NCBI GenBank assembly: GCA_937931645.1
Contig: CALHAR010000002.1
Coordinates: 1-64,000, forward strand
Reading direction: 5' to 3'
Length of the DNA: 64,000 bases
Origin: an uncultured Alphaproteobacteria bacterium
GTDB taxonomy: Bacteria > Pseudomonadota > Alphaproteobacteria > Micavibrionales > Micavibrionaceae
Shown here: positions 1-8,628 of the stretch, piece by piece
Layout of the letters: each line of letters starts with the position of its first letter
How positions within the stretch are numbered: position 1 is the first letter of the stretch
Notes under the pieces: generated by a model
The model's input: only the letters and a program-made list of their open reading frames with translations
Database searches by the model: none
Told to the model about the DNA's origin: nothing
Program-made: the position numbers and the translations under genes

Positions 1-1149
1 TGTCTGGTTACCAGAAGAACCAAAGCTACCATTGCCTGATGTCGTACCAGGACCATCGCCTTGGAAGTCAACATTAATAACACCACTCTCAACATCATCA
101 CCAAACGCTAAGTTCGTATCATCTGTCGCCCCAACACCACTGATATTAATTGGGCTGAAATCATCTACAGGGGGTGTGGAAGATACAATGTCTGGAGTTT
201 CTAAAACGATTCTTGGGTCAAACCCAGGTGCAGAAAAATTAAGAGCTGTTGGACCAAGAGGGCCAACGGCGTCAGGACCATTTAATGGGTCACTAGAAGG
301 TACACTACCAAAGCCAAAGCCACCACGACCCCCAGCAGGGGCACCACCAGTTTCACCAGCTGCGGTTTCAATATCTGCTAATGATTCTGCTAAAGCAGCT
401 AAATCAACATCTTCTGTTACTTCGTTGCCTGCGGCAGGTTCAATATTTGCAACATCTTCTCCGACATCTTCTTTTTGAACTAGCGTAGCTTGAAGAATTT
501 CTTCAATAGGTTCCGCAATTTCAGTAACTTGTGAGGCTTCAAGAATTTCTTCAATTGTTTCTACTTGTGTTGCTTCAGCAATTAAGAGTTCCGTTTCAAT
601 GGCTGTACCATCAGCAATGGTAAGTTGAGCAGGAAGATCACCAGCAATGGCGGCAGCATAGTTATTAACAATAACTTGTGATCCATCAGCGAATGTTAGA
701 ATCATTTGTCCATTTTGAAGTTCAACCGTGGCCGCATTGACAGGATCAAAATCGCAAACATATTTATGACCAGCCTCTAAACTAACTTCTTGCGATGTAT
801 TAGCCTGAGGTTGTGTGATAATCGTTGTATCAGCTTGTGACAATAATGTTGTATCTGTACTGTCAAAGGCAGAAGGGGATTGTGATGCAGTTGTTAAAAT
901 AGAAGGATCAATCAATGTTCCGTCTGCCATGTAAATAAGGTTTCCGTTACCCGCTAAATCTTCAAAATTTGTAATAGTAAGTTGTCCACCATCTTCAAAT
1001 GAAATGACGAGTTCACCCATATCACTGACACGAAGGCCTGCAATATCATCAGGACTAAAGTTTAGCCTTGCTGAATCGCCTTCCGGAATTGTGTAGCTTA
1101 CATTGCTCTCCGCTTGTGGTTGAGCCAGAATTACGTTGTTACAAGTCAT
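1..1149 (-). CDS. N-terminal part of a giant secreted/adhesin-like protein (partial)
   Basis: An open frame without a stop runs from an ATG at 1149 to the left edge (383 codons), so the gene continues outside the window. GGGGTAA lies about nine bases upstream of the ATG. There is no classical signal peptide. The first ~180 residues hold repeated modules of the type 'L..F.DGGQL.I.NF' and 'L.FADGSQVIVNNY', known from the N-termini of very large RTX/LapA-like proteins exported by type I secretion. An acidic Glu/Thr/Val-rich stretch follows, then a Gly-rich linker (GGRGGFGFGS) and an acidic Asp/Gly/Ser region that probably leads into repeats. Composition (almost no Cys, low Lys/Arg) fits a calcium-binding secreted protein. 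The family assignment is inferred from these motifs; the repeats and any C-terminal secretion signal lie outside the window. Confidence 0.7.
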   Translation of the reverse strand, partial: MTCNNVILAQPQAESNVSYTIPEGDSARLNFSPDDIAGLRVSDMGELVISFEDGGQLTITNFEDLAGNGNLIYMADGTLIDPSILTTASQSPSAFDSTDTTLLSQADTTIITQPQANTSQEVSLEAGHKYVCDFDPVNAATVELQNGQMILTFADGSQVIVNNYAAAIAGDLPAQLTIADGTAIETELLIAEATQVETIEEILEASQVTEIAEPIEEILQATLVQKEDVGEDVANIEPAAGNEVTEDVDLAALAESLADIETAAGETGGAPAGGRGGFGFGSVPSSDPLNGPDAVGPLGPTALNFSAPGFDPRIVLETPDIVSSTPPVDDFSPINISGVGATDDTNLAFGDDVESGVINVDFQGDGPGTTSGNGSFGSSGNQT

Positions 1150-1371
1150 GTTTGATTACCCCATATATAAAAGTTACATTGCCCAACGTTGAGGTTAAGC
1201 AAAAAGTCCTAAAGAATAGTTACTAAAATCAATATTTGAGGTATTTCGATAAAAAACCTTATAATGATTTACATATAACAATATCATTATGGTAATAGTT
1301 TGTGCAAATTTTTTGAAAACAAGGCGTATAACCCTCGAGATAAAAGGGTTTGTTGGTTTTGGTAATTACTC

Positions 1372-1533
1372 TTATTTATGAAACCAATAGAGAATTGCTG
1401 GAATCCAAATAAAAGCGGTTGTTAGTGAACCTTTTATTGCCTGATAAGTGATCCACGCCCAAAACATGTTCTTTTTACTGGGGACTTTGAAGTTTTTAAT
1501 TCTGTCTTTAAGGGAGAGAGAGTTTTCTGACAT
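1372..1533 (-). CDS. Small conserved-looking membrane protein downstream of ubiM
   Basis: A 53-residue protein starting at the ATG at 1533 (MSENSLSLKDR). A longer in-frame start at 1587 would overlap ubiM and is less likely. The start lies seven bases after the ubiM stop, so the two are probably co-transcribed. The N-terminal half is basic and hydrophilic. The C-terminal half (WAWITYQAIKGSLTTAFIWI onward) forms one hydrophobic, Trp-rich segment that could span the membrane. I do not recognise a named family. The tight coupling to ubiM suggests, without proof, a link to quinone metabolism or the inner membrane. Confidence 0.6.
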   Translation of the reverse strand: MSENSLSLKDRIKNFKVPSKKNMFWAWITYQAIKGSLTTAFIWIPAILYWFHK

Positions 1534-1540
1534 ATTGATT

Positions 1541-2734
1541 TTAGGCGGCTTTATCATCTGTTTCAGTAAGTAGATTTGTAATGACATGCTTCGCGGGCTT
1601 CAAGCGATTTCCTAATTTTAAGAGGCCGTGGCGTATCAACTTAGCAGGTGCAGTCTCATTGGTGTAAAGCTTTACAAGAGCGTTAGTGCCTAAATATAAA
1701 GGGCGCGTAAACTTACGATGTTTGTGGTGATATTGGCTTAAGACAGTAATAGAGCCAAAATCTATTCCCTGTCTAAGAGCGGTTTTAATTTCACCGACTA
1801 ACGTATCTGCGCTACGCAGTCCCATGTTAAAACCATGCGCAGTAACAGGGTGCATGCCAACGGCTGTGTCTCCGATAAGGGCGTAGCGCTTCGCATAGAA
1901 TTTTTTGGCATAAATACCCATTAACGGATAACTGAAAAGTTTGGTCGTTAACTTCATTTTACCCAAATGCCCATCAATACGTTTCTCAATATCTTCGGCT
2001 AAAACTTCTGGCGTAGCATCTAATATATCACGTGCTTTATCAGTGTCGATGGTCATGACAACAGAACAACGTTTATTGGTGAGGGGGAGGACGGCAAGGG
2101 TGCGGCCATATTGGAAACACTCCATAGCCGTATCTTGTTCTTCACCTTCATAATTCATTTTACATACAACGCAGGTGCGATTAAAGTTTAAATTTTCTGT
2201 TGGAATATTCATCATTTCTCGTGTTTTTGAAAAACGACTATCCGCGGCCACAATAAGCTTTACTGTCATTGTCTTACCATTAGATAAAGTAAGTGTTCCA
2301 TCATCATTATTGGTTGCAATGTCTGTAACTTCAGTGCCTGTTATGATGTCAGTGTTACCGTCTTTGACGGCTTCGTAAGATGCTTTACGGATGAGGTGGT
2401 TAGAGGTCATAAACCCCAGATTGTCTTCCCCAGCTTCGGTATGGGAAAAGTGCAAAGCGTAATCAGAGTTACCGTTTAAAACTTTTGCATTTTTGATAAG
2501 CGATATAGCGTCAGGATCAATTCTGTTCCACATATCAAGATCATTGAGCAGTTTATGAGACAAATGAGTGATTGCGAACTCACGTCCGTCATAGTCAGGG
2601 TTTGCTAGCTTTTCTTCTGTTTGCTTTTCAATGATAACAACATTTAACCCTGTGTTTTCTAAAGATTTTGCAAAGGATAAGCCACTCGTTCCTGCACCGA
2701 TGATTGCAATGTCGTAATTCATAGCTCTATTCAT
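1541..2734 (-). CDS. ubiM: FAD-dependent ubiquinone-biosynthesis hydroxylase, UbiM-like
   Basis: A 397-residue class A flavoprotein monooxygenase of the UbiH/UbiF/UbiM family, which hydroxylates the ring of ubiquinone precursors at the inner membrane. The N-terminal dinucleotide-binding motif is GAGTSG at residues ~13-18. The FAD-contacting GD motif is in ALIGDTAVGMHPVTAHGFNMGL (~285-306), and the GMHPVTAHGFN wording is what I associate with UbiM, the short multi-position hydroxylase of some alphaproteobacteria. Two starts are possible, 2734 and 2722; neither has a clear ribosome site. uup lies just upstream on the same strand and a small membrane protein follows after seven bases. UbiH or UbiF cannot be excluded from sequence alone. 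Confidence 0.8.
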   Translation of the reverse strand: MNRAMNYDIAIIGAGTSGLSFAKSLENTGLNVVIIEKQTEEKLANPDYDGREFAITHLSHKLLNDLDMWNRIDPDAISLIKNAKVLNGNSDYALHFSHTEAGEDNLGFMTSNHLIRKASYEAVKDGNTDIITGTEVTDIATNNDDGTLTLSNGKTMTVKLIVAADSRFSKTREMMNIPTENLNFNRTCVVCKMNYEGEEQDTAMECFQYGRTLAVLPLTNKRCSVVMTIDTDKARDILDATPEVLAEDIEKRIDGHLGKMKLTTKLFSYPLMGIYAKKFYAKRYALIGDTAVGMHPVTAHGFNMGLRSADTLVGEIKTALRQGIDFGSITVLSQYHHKHRKFTRPLYLGTNALVKLYTNETAPAKLIRHGLLKLGNRLKPAKHVITNLLTETDDKAA

Positions 2735-2751
2735 ACTCTTATGTCTTTAGC

Positions 2752-4611
2752 TTATAAAGAGTTTTCTTTCATTTCTTCTAACTCAAGCCATCTGTTCTCA
2801 TAACGCTCTAGTTTTGTTTGTTGCTCTATCAGTTTTTTGCTCGTTTCATGAAAACTATCAGGATCACGGTTGTAGTACTCACCGTCAGATAAAAGGGCTG
2901 AGGACTCTTCAATAAGGGTTTGAATTTTTTTTATTTTATCGGGCAACTGGTTGAGTTCGCGCTGCAATTTATAGGATAATTTGACGACAGGTTTTTTGAC
3001 CGTTTCAACTTGATCTGTGATTTTAGGATCAGATTTTGAAGTTTTAGATATTTTTTTCTTTACTTCTTTTTCTGTCGTTTTAGCAGGTTTGAACTTTTCA
3101 AGGTAATCAGAATAGCCACCCACGCAAGATTGAACTTTTCCGTCACCTTCAAAGGCCAAGATACGCGTTACTGTTTGATCTAAAAAATTACGATCATGAG
3201 ACACAATAATTAATGTCCCTTTATACTGTAGTAAAATCTCTTCCAACATATCTAATGTATCCATATCTAAATCATTGGTTGGTTCATCCATAATAAGACA
3301 AGTTTTGGGATTAGCTAAAATTTTGGCGAGCATTAAACGATTTTTTTGACCACCAGATAGTTGTGACACTTTGTCGTAAACCCGTGATGGGTCAAACATG
3401 AAATCTTTAAGATAGCCGCATACGTGGCGCTCTTTTCCCATGACATTAATGTAATCACCACCAGATGGGGACAGTATTTTCTTTATAGTGAAGTCAGGGT
3501 CTAAATCTTCTCGTTTTTGGTCAAAGTAGGAAAATTCTAACTCTTTCCGTTTCTTGACGCGGCCTTGATCTGGTTCTAAGGCACCAATTAACATTTTTAA
3601 GAATGTTGTTTTCCCTGACCCGTTGGCGCCCAATATACCAATGCGGTCACCACGTTGAATACGGTAAGAAAACTTGTCTAATATGGTTTTCTTTCTCTCA
3701 CCATCGTCAAAGCTTTTATAAACATTATAAAACTCAGCAACAATTTTTGAACTTTTCTCTAAATCTTGCAGTGGTTGTAATTCAATTTTTTTTGTTGCAC
3801 GACGAAATGCGCTTTCATCGGCTTTCAATTGATCTCGCATTTCTTTGACCAAGGCCAACCGCCGTACATTTCGTTTTACGCGAGCTTTCACGCCACGGTT
3901 TGCCCATTCCATTTCCATACCAACAATTTGTTTCCGGTTTTTAAGGGAGCGCTCTTCTTGCTCCAATAGTTCGGTTGACCATTGTTCAAAATATTTAAAG
4001 CCTCGTGGGGAGACGCGCAAACTTCCACGGTCTAACCAGAATACTTGGGTTGTGATGTTGGCAAGAAAGGCTCTGTCATGGCTGATACAAACGATAGTAC
4101 CGCGATAAGACTTTAAATACCCCTCTAACCATTCAATGACTTCTAAATCTAAATGGTTTGTAGGTTCGTCCAGTAATAAAATATCTGGTTCTTCAACCAG
4201 TGCGCGTGCTAACCCTGCGCGGCGTAACTGCCCCCCTGATAAAATTGTCATTTGGGCACTGGTGTCTAATTGTAGGGCATTGGCGACTTTATCGACTTTA
4301 TAAGTATGAAGATCTTTATCCTCTTCTTTAATCTCGCTGAAGATATACTCAAAGACTGTTTGCCCTTCTTTGGGAATGATATCTTGGCGTAAATAGCCGA
4401 TGCTTACGCCAAACTCCTCCCAACGCTCTCCAGCGTCTAAGTCTTGCACTCCTGTGACGAGATTCATCAAGGTAGATTTACCCGCACCATTTTTTCCAAC
4501 AAGGGCGATTCTGCTTCCCTGGTGGATATTAAATGATAAATTTTCGAAAACAGGTGTTTCCGTATAACGAACCATTGCATCTTTGACAGAAAGGAGGAGA
4601 GGTGAAGCCAT
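2752..4611 (-). CDS. uup: ABC-F family ATPase, Uup-like
   Basis: A 619-residue cytoplasmic protein with two ABC ATPase domains and no membrane segment. Walker A motifs are GKNGAGKST (~39-47) and GANGSGKTT (~330-338). Signature motifs LSGGQLRRA and LSGGQKNRLM, Walker B LLLDEPTNHLDL and LIMDEPTNDLDM, and H-loops SHDRAF and SHDRNF are all intact. The inter-domain linker is basic, as in ribosome-acting ABC-F proteins. After the second domain come a Lys-rich linker and a predicted coiled coil (last ~80 residues), the feature that separates Uup from EttA and its relatives. Uup has been linked to ribosome function and to lower transposon excision. It is encoded 17 bases upstream of ubiM. Confidence 0.88.
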   Translation of the reverse strand: MASPLLLSVKDAMVRYTETPVFENLSFNIHQGSRIALVGKNGAGKSTLMNLVTGVQDLDAGERWEEFGVSIGYLRQDIIPKEGQTVFEYIFSEIKEEDKDLHTYKVDKVANALQLDTSAQMTILSGGQLRRAGLARALVEEPDILLLDEPTNHLDLEVIEWLEGYLKSYRGTIVCISHDRAFLANITTQVFWLDRGSLRVSPRGFKYFEQWSTELLEQEERSLKNRKQIVGMEMEWANRGVKARVKRNVRRLALVKEMRDQLKADESAFRRATKKIELQPLQDLEKSSKIVAEFYNVYKSFDDGERKKTILDKFSYRIQRGDRIGILGANGSGKTTFLKMLIGALEPDQGRVKKRKELEFSYFDQKREDLDPDFTIKKILSPSGGDYINVMGKERHVCGYLKDFMFDPSRVYDKVSQLSGGQKNRLMLAKILANPKTCLIMDEPTNDLDMDTLDMLEEILLQYKGTLIIVSHDRNFLDQTVTRILAFEGDGKVQSCVGGYSDYLEKFKPAKTTEKEVKKKISKTSKSDPKITDQVETVKKPVVKLSYKLQRELNQLPDKIKKIQTLIEESSALLSDGEYYNRDPDSFHETSKKLIEQQTKLERYENRWLELEEMKENSL

Positions 4612-4694
4612 TGATTGTGCTGTATAATTTCTATTTTTTAGGTTTGAGGCGCGTTATTTTCTTTAAAAAAGTAGGTTATAAGCCTGTTTAGCGG

Positions 4695-4700
4695 TATAAT
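4695..4700 (+). promoter_or_regulatory. Predicted -10 box upstream of the DUF5679 gene
   Basis: A consensus TATAAT lies about 45 bases before the start codon at 4745, in the divergent region between uup and the DUF5679 gene. No convincing -35 hexamer is seen at the usual distance, so this is only a likely promoter. Confidence 0.4.
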
Positions 4701-4744
4701 ATAAGTAATTAATAAGAACAACCATTTTCATGGGAGGTTACATC

Positions 4745-4936
4745 ATGGTTCAAGGATATTGTGTTAAATGTAAAGAAAAAGGCGTTGAATTATCAAGTGC
4801 TGCAATTCACCAAACAAAAAAAGGAGGCTTTATGGCCAAGGGAACGCACGAAAAATGCGGTACGACTGTTTGTGCGATGATGTCTAAAGACAATGCTGAA
4901 AAAGCAATGGAGGCAGGCGCAACGAAAGCTTACTAA
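4745..4936 (+). CDS. DUF5679-type small zinc-ribbon-like protein
   Basis: A 63-residue protein, MVQGYCVKCKEKG onward. The start at 4745 is chosen because GGAGGT at 4732-4737 is seven bases upstream; an ATG at 4730 overlaps that ribosome site. A CxxC pair (YCVKC) near the N-terminus and a later Cys (HEKCGTTVC) give the pattern of the DUF5679 family of tiny proteins, which probably bind a metal. In many relatives the second pair is CxxCG; here it reads CGTTVC. Function unknown. A strong ribosome site and an immediate terminator suggest a separately expressed, possibly abundant monocistronic mRNA. Confidence 0.85.
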   Translation: MVQGYCVKCKEKGVELSSAAIHQTKKGGFMAKGTHEKCGTTVCAMMSKDNAEKAMEAGATKAY

Positions 4937-4958
4937 GCTTTTTAACATATAATTCTAA

Positions 4959-4990
4959 AGAAGCAGTCTTGATGGACTGCTTTTTTTTGT
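4959..4990 (+). terminator. Rho-independent terminator after the DUF5679 gene
   Basis: An eight-base-pair stem (aagcagtc at 4961-4968 with gactgctt at 4975-4982), a six-base loop and a run of eight T at 4981-4988. It lies 25 bases after the stop codon. Confidence 0.9.
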
Positions 4991-5007
4991 CTTTTTGTCA
5001 AAATTTT

Positions 5008-5118
5008 ATGGGGTATTCAGGTTTAATCATAATATCTGGGCATATTCTTGTATTTATGATGATTTTCCTTGGATTTATTTTCCAAAATCGCTATGGTTTG
5101 ATTATTCATAAGTTGTAA
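5008..5118 (+). CDS. Possible 36-residue hydrophobic mini-protein
   Basis: An ATG frame just behind the terminator codes for a short, almost wholly hydrophobic peptide (MGYSGLIIISGHILVFMMIF onward) ending in a few basic residues, which could form one membrane helix. There is no recognisable ribosome site, and AT-rich spacer DNA easily yields such frames. It may be chance or part of the leader of the next gene. Confidence 0.2.
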   Translation: MGYSGLIIISGHILVFMMIFLGFIFQNRYGLIIHKL

Positions 5119-5144
5119 ACGATAGAAATTTAAAGGATAGGGTT

Positions 5145-7190
5145 ATGAAATCCAAACGTTCTCCTGATCGCGTTCATGTTGTTCGTCCACCAGAAAATGA
5201 TAGCTATGCGCCATCTGCTAGTAAAAATGTTGAGATTGTTAGAATCCTGGCACAGATTAGTGACAAGCTTAAACGTAGTGAAGCTGAACGTTATGAACTG
5301 CTCGCTGAATTACGTGAATATCGTAAGTCTTTGCGTGATTTAGAAGATAAAGCGGATAATTCAGAGAAAGCTTATCTATCGGTTGAGAATAAATTACAAT
5401 CTAGTAGTTCCCTTGATACGGAAACATTGCAACGTCAGGTGCGTTTTGAAAAATCGCTCAAAGAAACCGAAGATAAAATGCTAAAGGCTTTTGCAGGGCA
5501 AGCCGTCATGGATAAACGCCTTCGTGATACAGAAGATAAGCAAGTTATGATTGATCAACGGTTAGACCAATCACTGACAGAGCAAACAAAATTATCACGT
5601 CAAATAGATATTGTGACCCAAGATAAAGCGCGTATGTTGCGAAAAGTTGAACGCTTAGAAGAAATTGTTCTTGAAACACAAGAAACCTTACGCGCAAAAG
5701 CGATGGTTCTTTTGACGGATCAGTCGAATCCTAACGCCAACTCGAGTAAAAGTAATTTGTCTGCTCCGTCTTGGGACAATGTTAAAGATAGTCGTTCAGA
5801 TAAAGAAGAGTCTGTTGCTTTTCACGATGAAACTAATTGGAGAAAATATATTAATATTCAAACGATGAGCAGTATTGCTCTTGTCGCTGCGGCTCTGTTG
5901 CTTGGTTGGTCTATTAGTCAGATGCAACGCCCCAATATGCTCTCTACAGATGATGGTCAGGTGAGTGAAAATATACCGATTATATCGAATGATAGTAACA
6001 TTCAAAAAACCTCTCTTACATCTGACCCAACGCCAGAGAGTGTGATTGATTATAGTGATGATCAGTTAATGCAGGCTTTTGAAAATGATCCAGAGCAATT
6101 GGCAAGCCAGCTTAATTCTATTGAGCCGAGTGCGACAGAAAATAATATCAACGTGCAAAAAACTTCAGCCGATGCACGTCCTGCGATTAGCGATCCAAAA
6201 ATTACACCAGAGATGGAGAATTTTGAAGCTATTGCGTATGCGCAAGATTCAAAGCTTCGCGAAACTATTCTTGCAGAAAAGGGGAATAGTCCATTGGTCT
6301 CACGGATTCAGTCTGACGATAGTTTGCCAGAAAATATTAAATCTATTCAAACGCAGGCTTTCAGCGGTAATGCGGAAGCACAACATGATTTAGCTGCCGT
6401 TTATACGGCTGGACTTAAAGGGGTTGATCAAGATTTTGATCGTGCTGCTTTTTGGTTTAGGGAAGCGTCCGATAATGGTATCGCTAATGCTCGTTATAAC
6501 CTCGGTGTTTTATATCATCAAGGGTTGGGCAAAGAGCGTGATTTAGCGCGGGCTCTTTATTGGTACCGCGAGGCCGCGAAGTTAAACCATGCTGAAGCGC
6601 AATATAATTTAGGTATTGCTCATATTGAAGGTATCGGGACAGAGTATAACCCGCAACTGGCTTCTGCTTATTTTGAACGTGCGGCTAATAATGGTATCAT
6701 GGAAGCGGCTTATAATTTAGGTCTTATCTATGATAACGGTTTGATGGGACAAAGTAAGCCAGATGAAGCTTTGTTGTGGTATAAGATTGCAGCAGATCAG
6801 GGTAGTAAAGAAGCACAAAGTGCTATGGAACAGCTGGCTAAAACGTTACAAATAGATATAAATGACGTCAATAACTTGGTTGACCGTATGCAGCTTATTA
6901 ATGAGTCTGTCAAAGGTCGTCGCGCTGGACCGTCTAAGGCCGAAACTCAAGCAGAAAATAATAATAGTGTAACGAACTTAAAAGTAGATAATGGGCTTGT
7001 TTCTCAAATCCAAGAATACTTGATGTTGACGGGTGGTTATGCTGGCCCTGCTGATGGTGTTAATGGTCCTGCAACGCAAGAGGCTATTCGTGCTTACCAA
7101 GCCGCTAATAATCTATCTGTTGATGGTCAAATCAGTAAAGAACTACTCAATAGTATGGTTGGCGGCGCGATTGACCGCTTAAATCAATAG
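5145..7190 (+). CDS. PodJ-like coiled-coil / Sel1-repeat / peptidoglycan-binding protein
   Basis: A 681-residue predicted inner-membrane protein. The cytoplasmic N-terminus (~25-180) is a long coiled coil with a repeated 'LRDTEDK/LKETEDK' phrase. One transmembrane segment lies near residues 239-258 (SSIALVAAALLLGWSI). A periplasmic linker is followed by about four Sel1-type repeats (~407-565, 'A...LG..Y..G.G...D...A..W...AA..G'). A C-terminal type 1 peptidoglycan-binding domain (~617-672) contains GPADGVNGPATQEAIRAYQ. This order matches PodJ, the polar organising factor of Caulobacter, though this protein is shorter. AAAGGA precedes the ATG at 5145. Equivalence to PodJ in role is inferred from architecture only; other Sel1 envelope proteins are the alternative. 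Confidence 0.75.
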   Translation: MKSKRSPDRVHVVRPPENDSYAPSASKNVEIVRILAQISDKLKRSEAERYELLAELREYRKSLRDLEDKADNSEKAYLSVENKLQSSSSLDTETLQRQVRFEKSLKETEDKMLKAFAGQAVMDKRLRDTEDKQVMIDQRLDQSLTEQTKLSRQIDIVTQDKARMLRKVERLEEIVLETQETLRAKAMVLLTDQSNPNANSSKSNLSAPSWDNVKDSRSDKEESVAFHDETNWRKYINIQTMSSIALVAAALLLGWSISQMQRPNMLSTDDGQVSENIPIISNDSNIQKTSLTSDPTPESVIDYSDDQLMQAFENDPEQLASQLNSIEPSATENNINVQKTSADARPAISDPKITPEMENFEAIAYAQDSKLRETILAEKGNSPLVSRIQSDDSLPENIKSIQTQAFSGNAEAQHDLAAVYTAGLKGVDQDFDRAAFWFREASDNGIANARYNLGVLYHQGLGKERDLARALYWYREAAKLNHAEAQYNLGIAHIEGIGTEYNPQLASAYFERAANNGIMEAAYNLGLIYDNGLMGQSKPDEALLWYKIAADQGSKEAQSAMEQLAKTLQIDINDVNNLVDRMQLINESVKGRRAGPSKAETQAENNNSVTNLKVDNGLVSQIQEYLMLTGGYAGPADGVNGPATQEAIRAYQAANNLSVDGQISKELLNSMVGGAIDRLNQ

Positions 7191-7258
7191 TAAATTGACA
7201 TAACGCAAAAAATATATTACAGTCACTTCAAATTTATATTTTGAAGGAAAATGTAAGC

Positions 7259-7750
7259 ATGGCGAGCGTGTTTCAAATAATAGGCGGCTCATGTGCTGTG
7301 GTATTCACATCTGCTGCGTTTATGGGGTTATCATCTTTAAGTGCTGAGCGTCGTGCCGAGATGGCGCCTATCAGAGATGGTTTACGAGAAGACATTCAAA
7401 CAGGTGAAACGTTAGTCTGTTTTGAACCAAAGGAAGGGATTGATCCGTTAATTATAGAAACGACAGGCGATAGTTATCTAAAGAGGGAGTTAGATGGTTT
7501 AAAAGCTCGCGGCCTCAGTTCTAATAGCCAAGGCGTTACGAGTAGAATAAAGTTAGTGTTTAAAGTAGCGATAGAAGAAGAAGGGCTTCCTCAATTAGCT
7601 ATTAACTGCGACCAACTTCAAAATATATCTAATCCAGTTATTGCCAACGGAGAGGTATATACGGGCATTGATAGTATACCATTCTTTCCAAATCCTTATA
7701 AAGTGGTTGGTAGAATAGATTTTCACGGATTAAAAGCTACACCTAATTAA
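7259..7750 (+). CDS. Unknown protein with N-terminal membrane or signal segment
   Basis: The chosen start is the ATG at 7259, with AAGGAA nine bases upstream at 7244-7249; an in-frame TTG at 7241 is less likely. The 163-residue product begins with a hydrophobic segment (FQIIGGSCAVVFTSAAFMGL) and is otherwise polar, with two Cys about 60 residues apart that could pair in the periplasm. I do not recognise a family. It follows the PodJ-like gene on the same strand after about 70 bases and converges on ispE. Confidence 0.6.
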   Translation: MASVFQIIGGSCAVVFTSAAFMGLSSLSAERRAEMAPIRDGLREDIQTGETLVCFEPKEGIDPLIIETTGDSYLKRELDGLKARGLSSNSQGVTSRIKLVFKVAIEEEGLPQLAINCDQLQNISNPVIANGEVYTGIDSIPFFPNPYKVVGRIDFHGLKATPN

Positions 7751-7756
7751 CTTTAT

Positions 7757-8620
7757 TTATTTTAACGTCACTGCCTGAACCCACCAGCTCGAATTTTCTT
7801 CTTGAATTTTAAGCGCAGCATTGTGCGCTTCTTTGGCGCTGCTAAAAAGACCAAAGCAGGCAGATCCGCTACCGCTCATACGGCTTAAGAGACAGTTTTC
7901 TTGGCTATCTAAAGCGTTTAAAATATCTTTGATATCAGAAATTTTTTCAAGGGCGGTATTCGTTAGATCGTTACGTTGTGTACGCAAAAATTCAAGAAAA
8001 GTTTTTTCGTCGTCAAAGTTTTTAGGAAGGTTAATATTCTTTGAAAAATTAACGTTATAGCTTTTGAAAATATCTTGAGTTGAACAATGCGTGTTGGGAT
8101 AGATAAGTAATGCAGGCAAGGAAGGAAGAGCTTTTATAGGGGTGATGATTTCGCCAACGCCTTCGAAGTAGCAAGGGTTTTTATAAAAACAGACAGGGAC
8201 ATCCGCGCCTAATTCGATGAGAATTTTATCGAGTTGGTCTTTACCAATATCAGCTTTCCAGAACTTTAAGAGTCCCTCTATGACGGCAGCGGCATCACTG
8301 GAACCGCCCCCTAGGCCTGCGCCGATAGGGATACTTTTTGTTAAATGGATATGGCAGTTGAGATTTTTATTGAGTTCAGCAGCTAATAAGTTAGCCGCGC
8401 AGATGATGATATTACTCTCATCTGTCGGCATGTTTTTAGATGTGCTGTCAAAAGAAAATGAAAACCTCTCTGCGGGAGTAATTGTAATCTTATCGCCAAA
8501 ATTTGCAAATGCTACAAGAGATTGAAGCTCATGATAACCATCTTCTCTTTTTCCAGTCACGTGTAAAAAAAGGTTTACTTTAGCGGGCGCGATGAGGGAG
8601 ATAATATTGCTAGCTTCCAT
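7757..8620 (-). CDS. ispE: 4-diphosphocytidyl-2-C-methyl-D-erythritol kinase
   Basis: A GHMP-family kinase of 287 residues, normal for IspE, which phosphorylates CDP-methylerythritol in the non-mevalonate isoprenoid pathway. Visible motifs are the substrate-side APAKVNLFLHV...GYHELQS (~11-31), the ATP-binding PIGAGLGGGSSDAAAV (~95-110), the catalytic-Asp region GADVPVC and the C-terminal MSGSGSACFGLF. The start lies eight bases after the stop of the upstream TPR gene, so the two are probably one transcript with the ETF-QO gene. Confidence 0.95.
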   Translation of the reverse strand: MEASNIISLIAPAKVNLFLHVTGKREDGYHELQSLVAFANFGDKITITPAERFSFSFDSTSKNMPTDESNIIICAANLLAAELNKNLNCHIHLTKSIPIGAGLGGGSSDAAAVIEGLLKFWKADIGKDQLDKILIELGADVPVCFYKNPCYFEGVGEIITPIKALPSLPALLIYPNTHCSTQDIFKSYNVNFSKNINLPKNFDDEKTFLEFLRTQRNDLTNTALEKISDIKDILNALDSQENCLLSRMSGSGSACFGLFSSAKEAHNAALKIQEENSSWWVQAVTLK

Positions 8621-8628
8621 AGTTCAGA

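Noticed and set aside
32-478. 148-residue plus-strand frame at the left edge
   Set aside because: It is the complement of the partial giant protein gene; its Pro/Ser/Thr-rich composition is what an antisense of Gly/Asp-rich coding gives, and no ribosome site is present.
1330-1350. Terminator behind the small protein downstream of ubiM
   Set aside because: A six-base-pair stem exists (aaccct/agggtt), but in the needed minus-strand orientation no T run follows directly.
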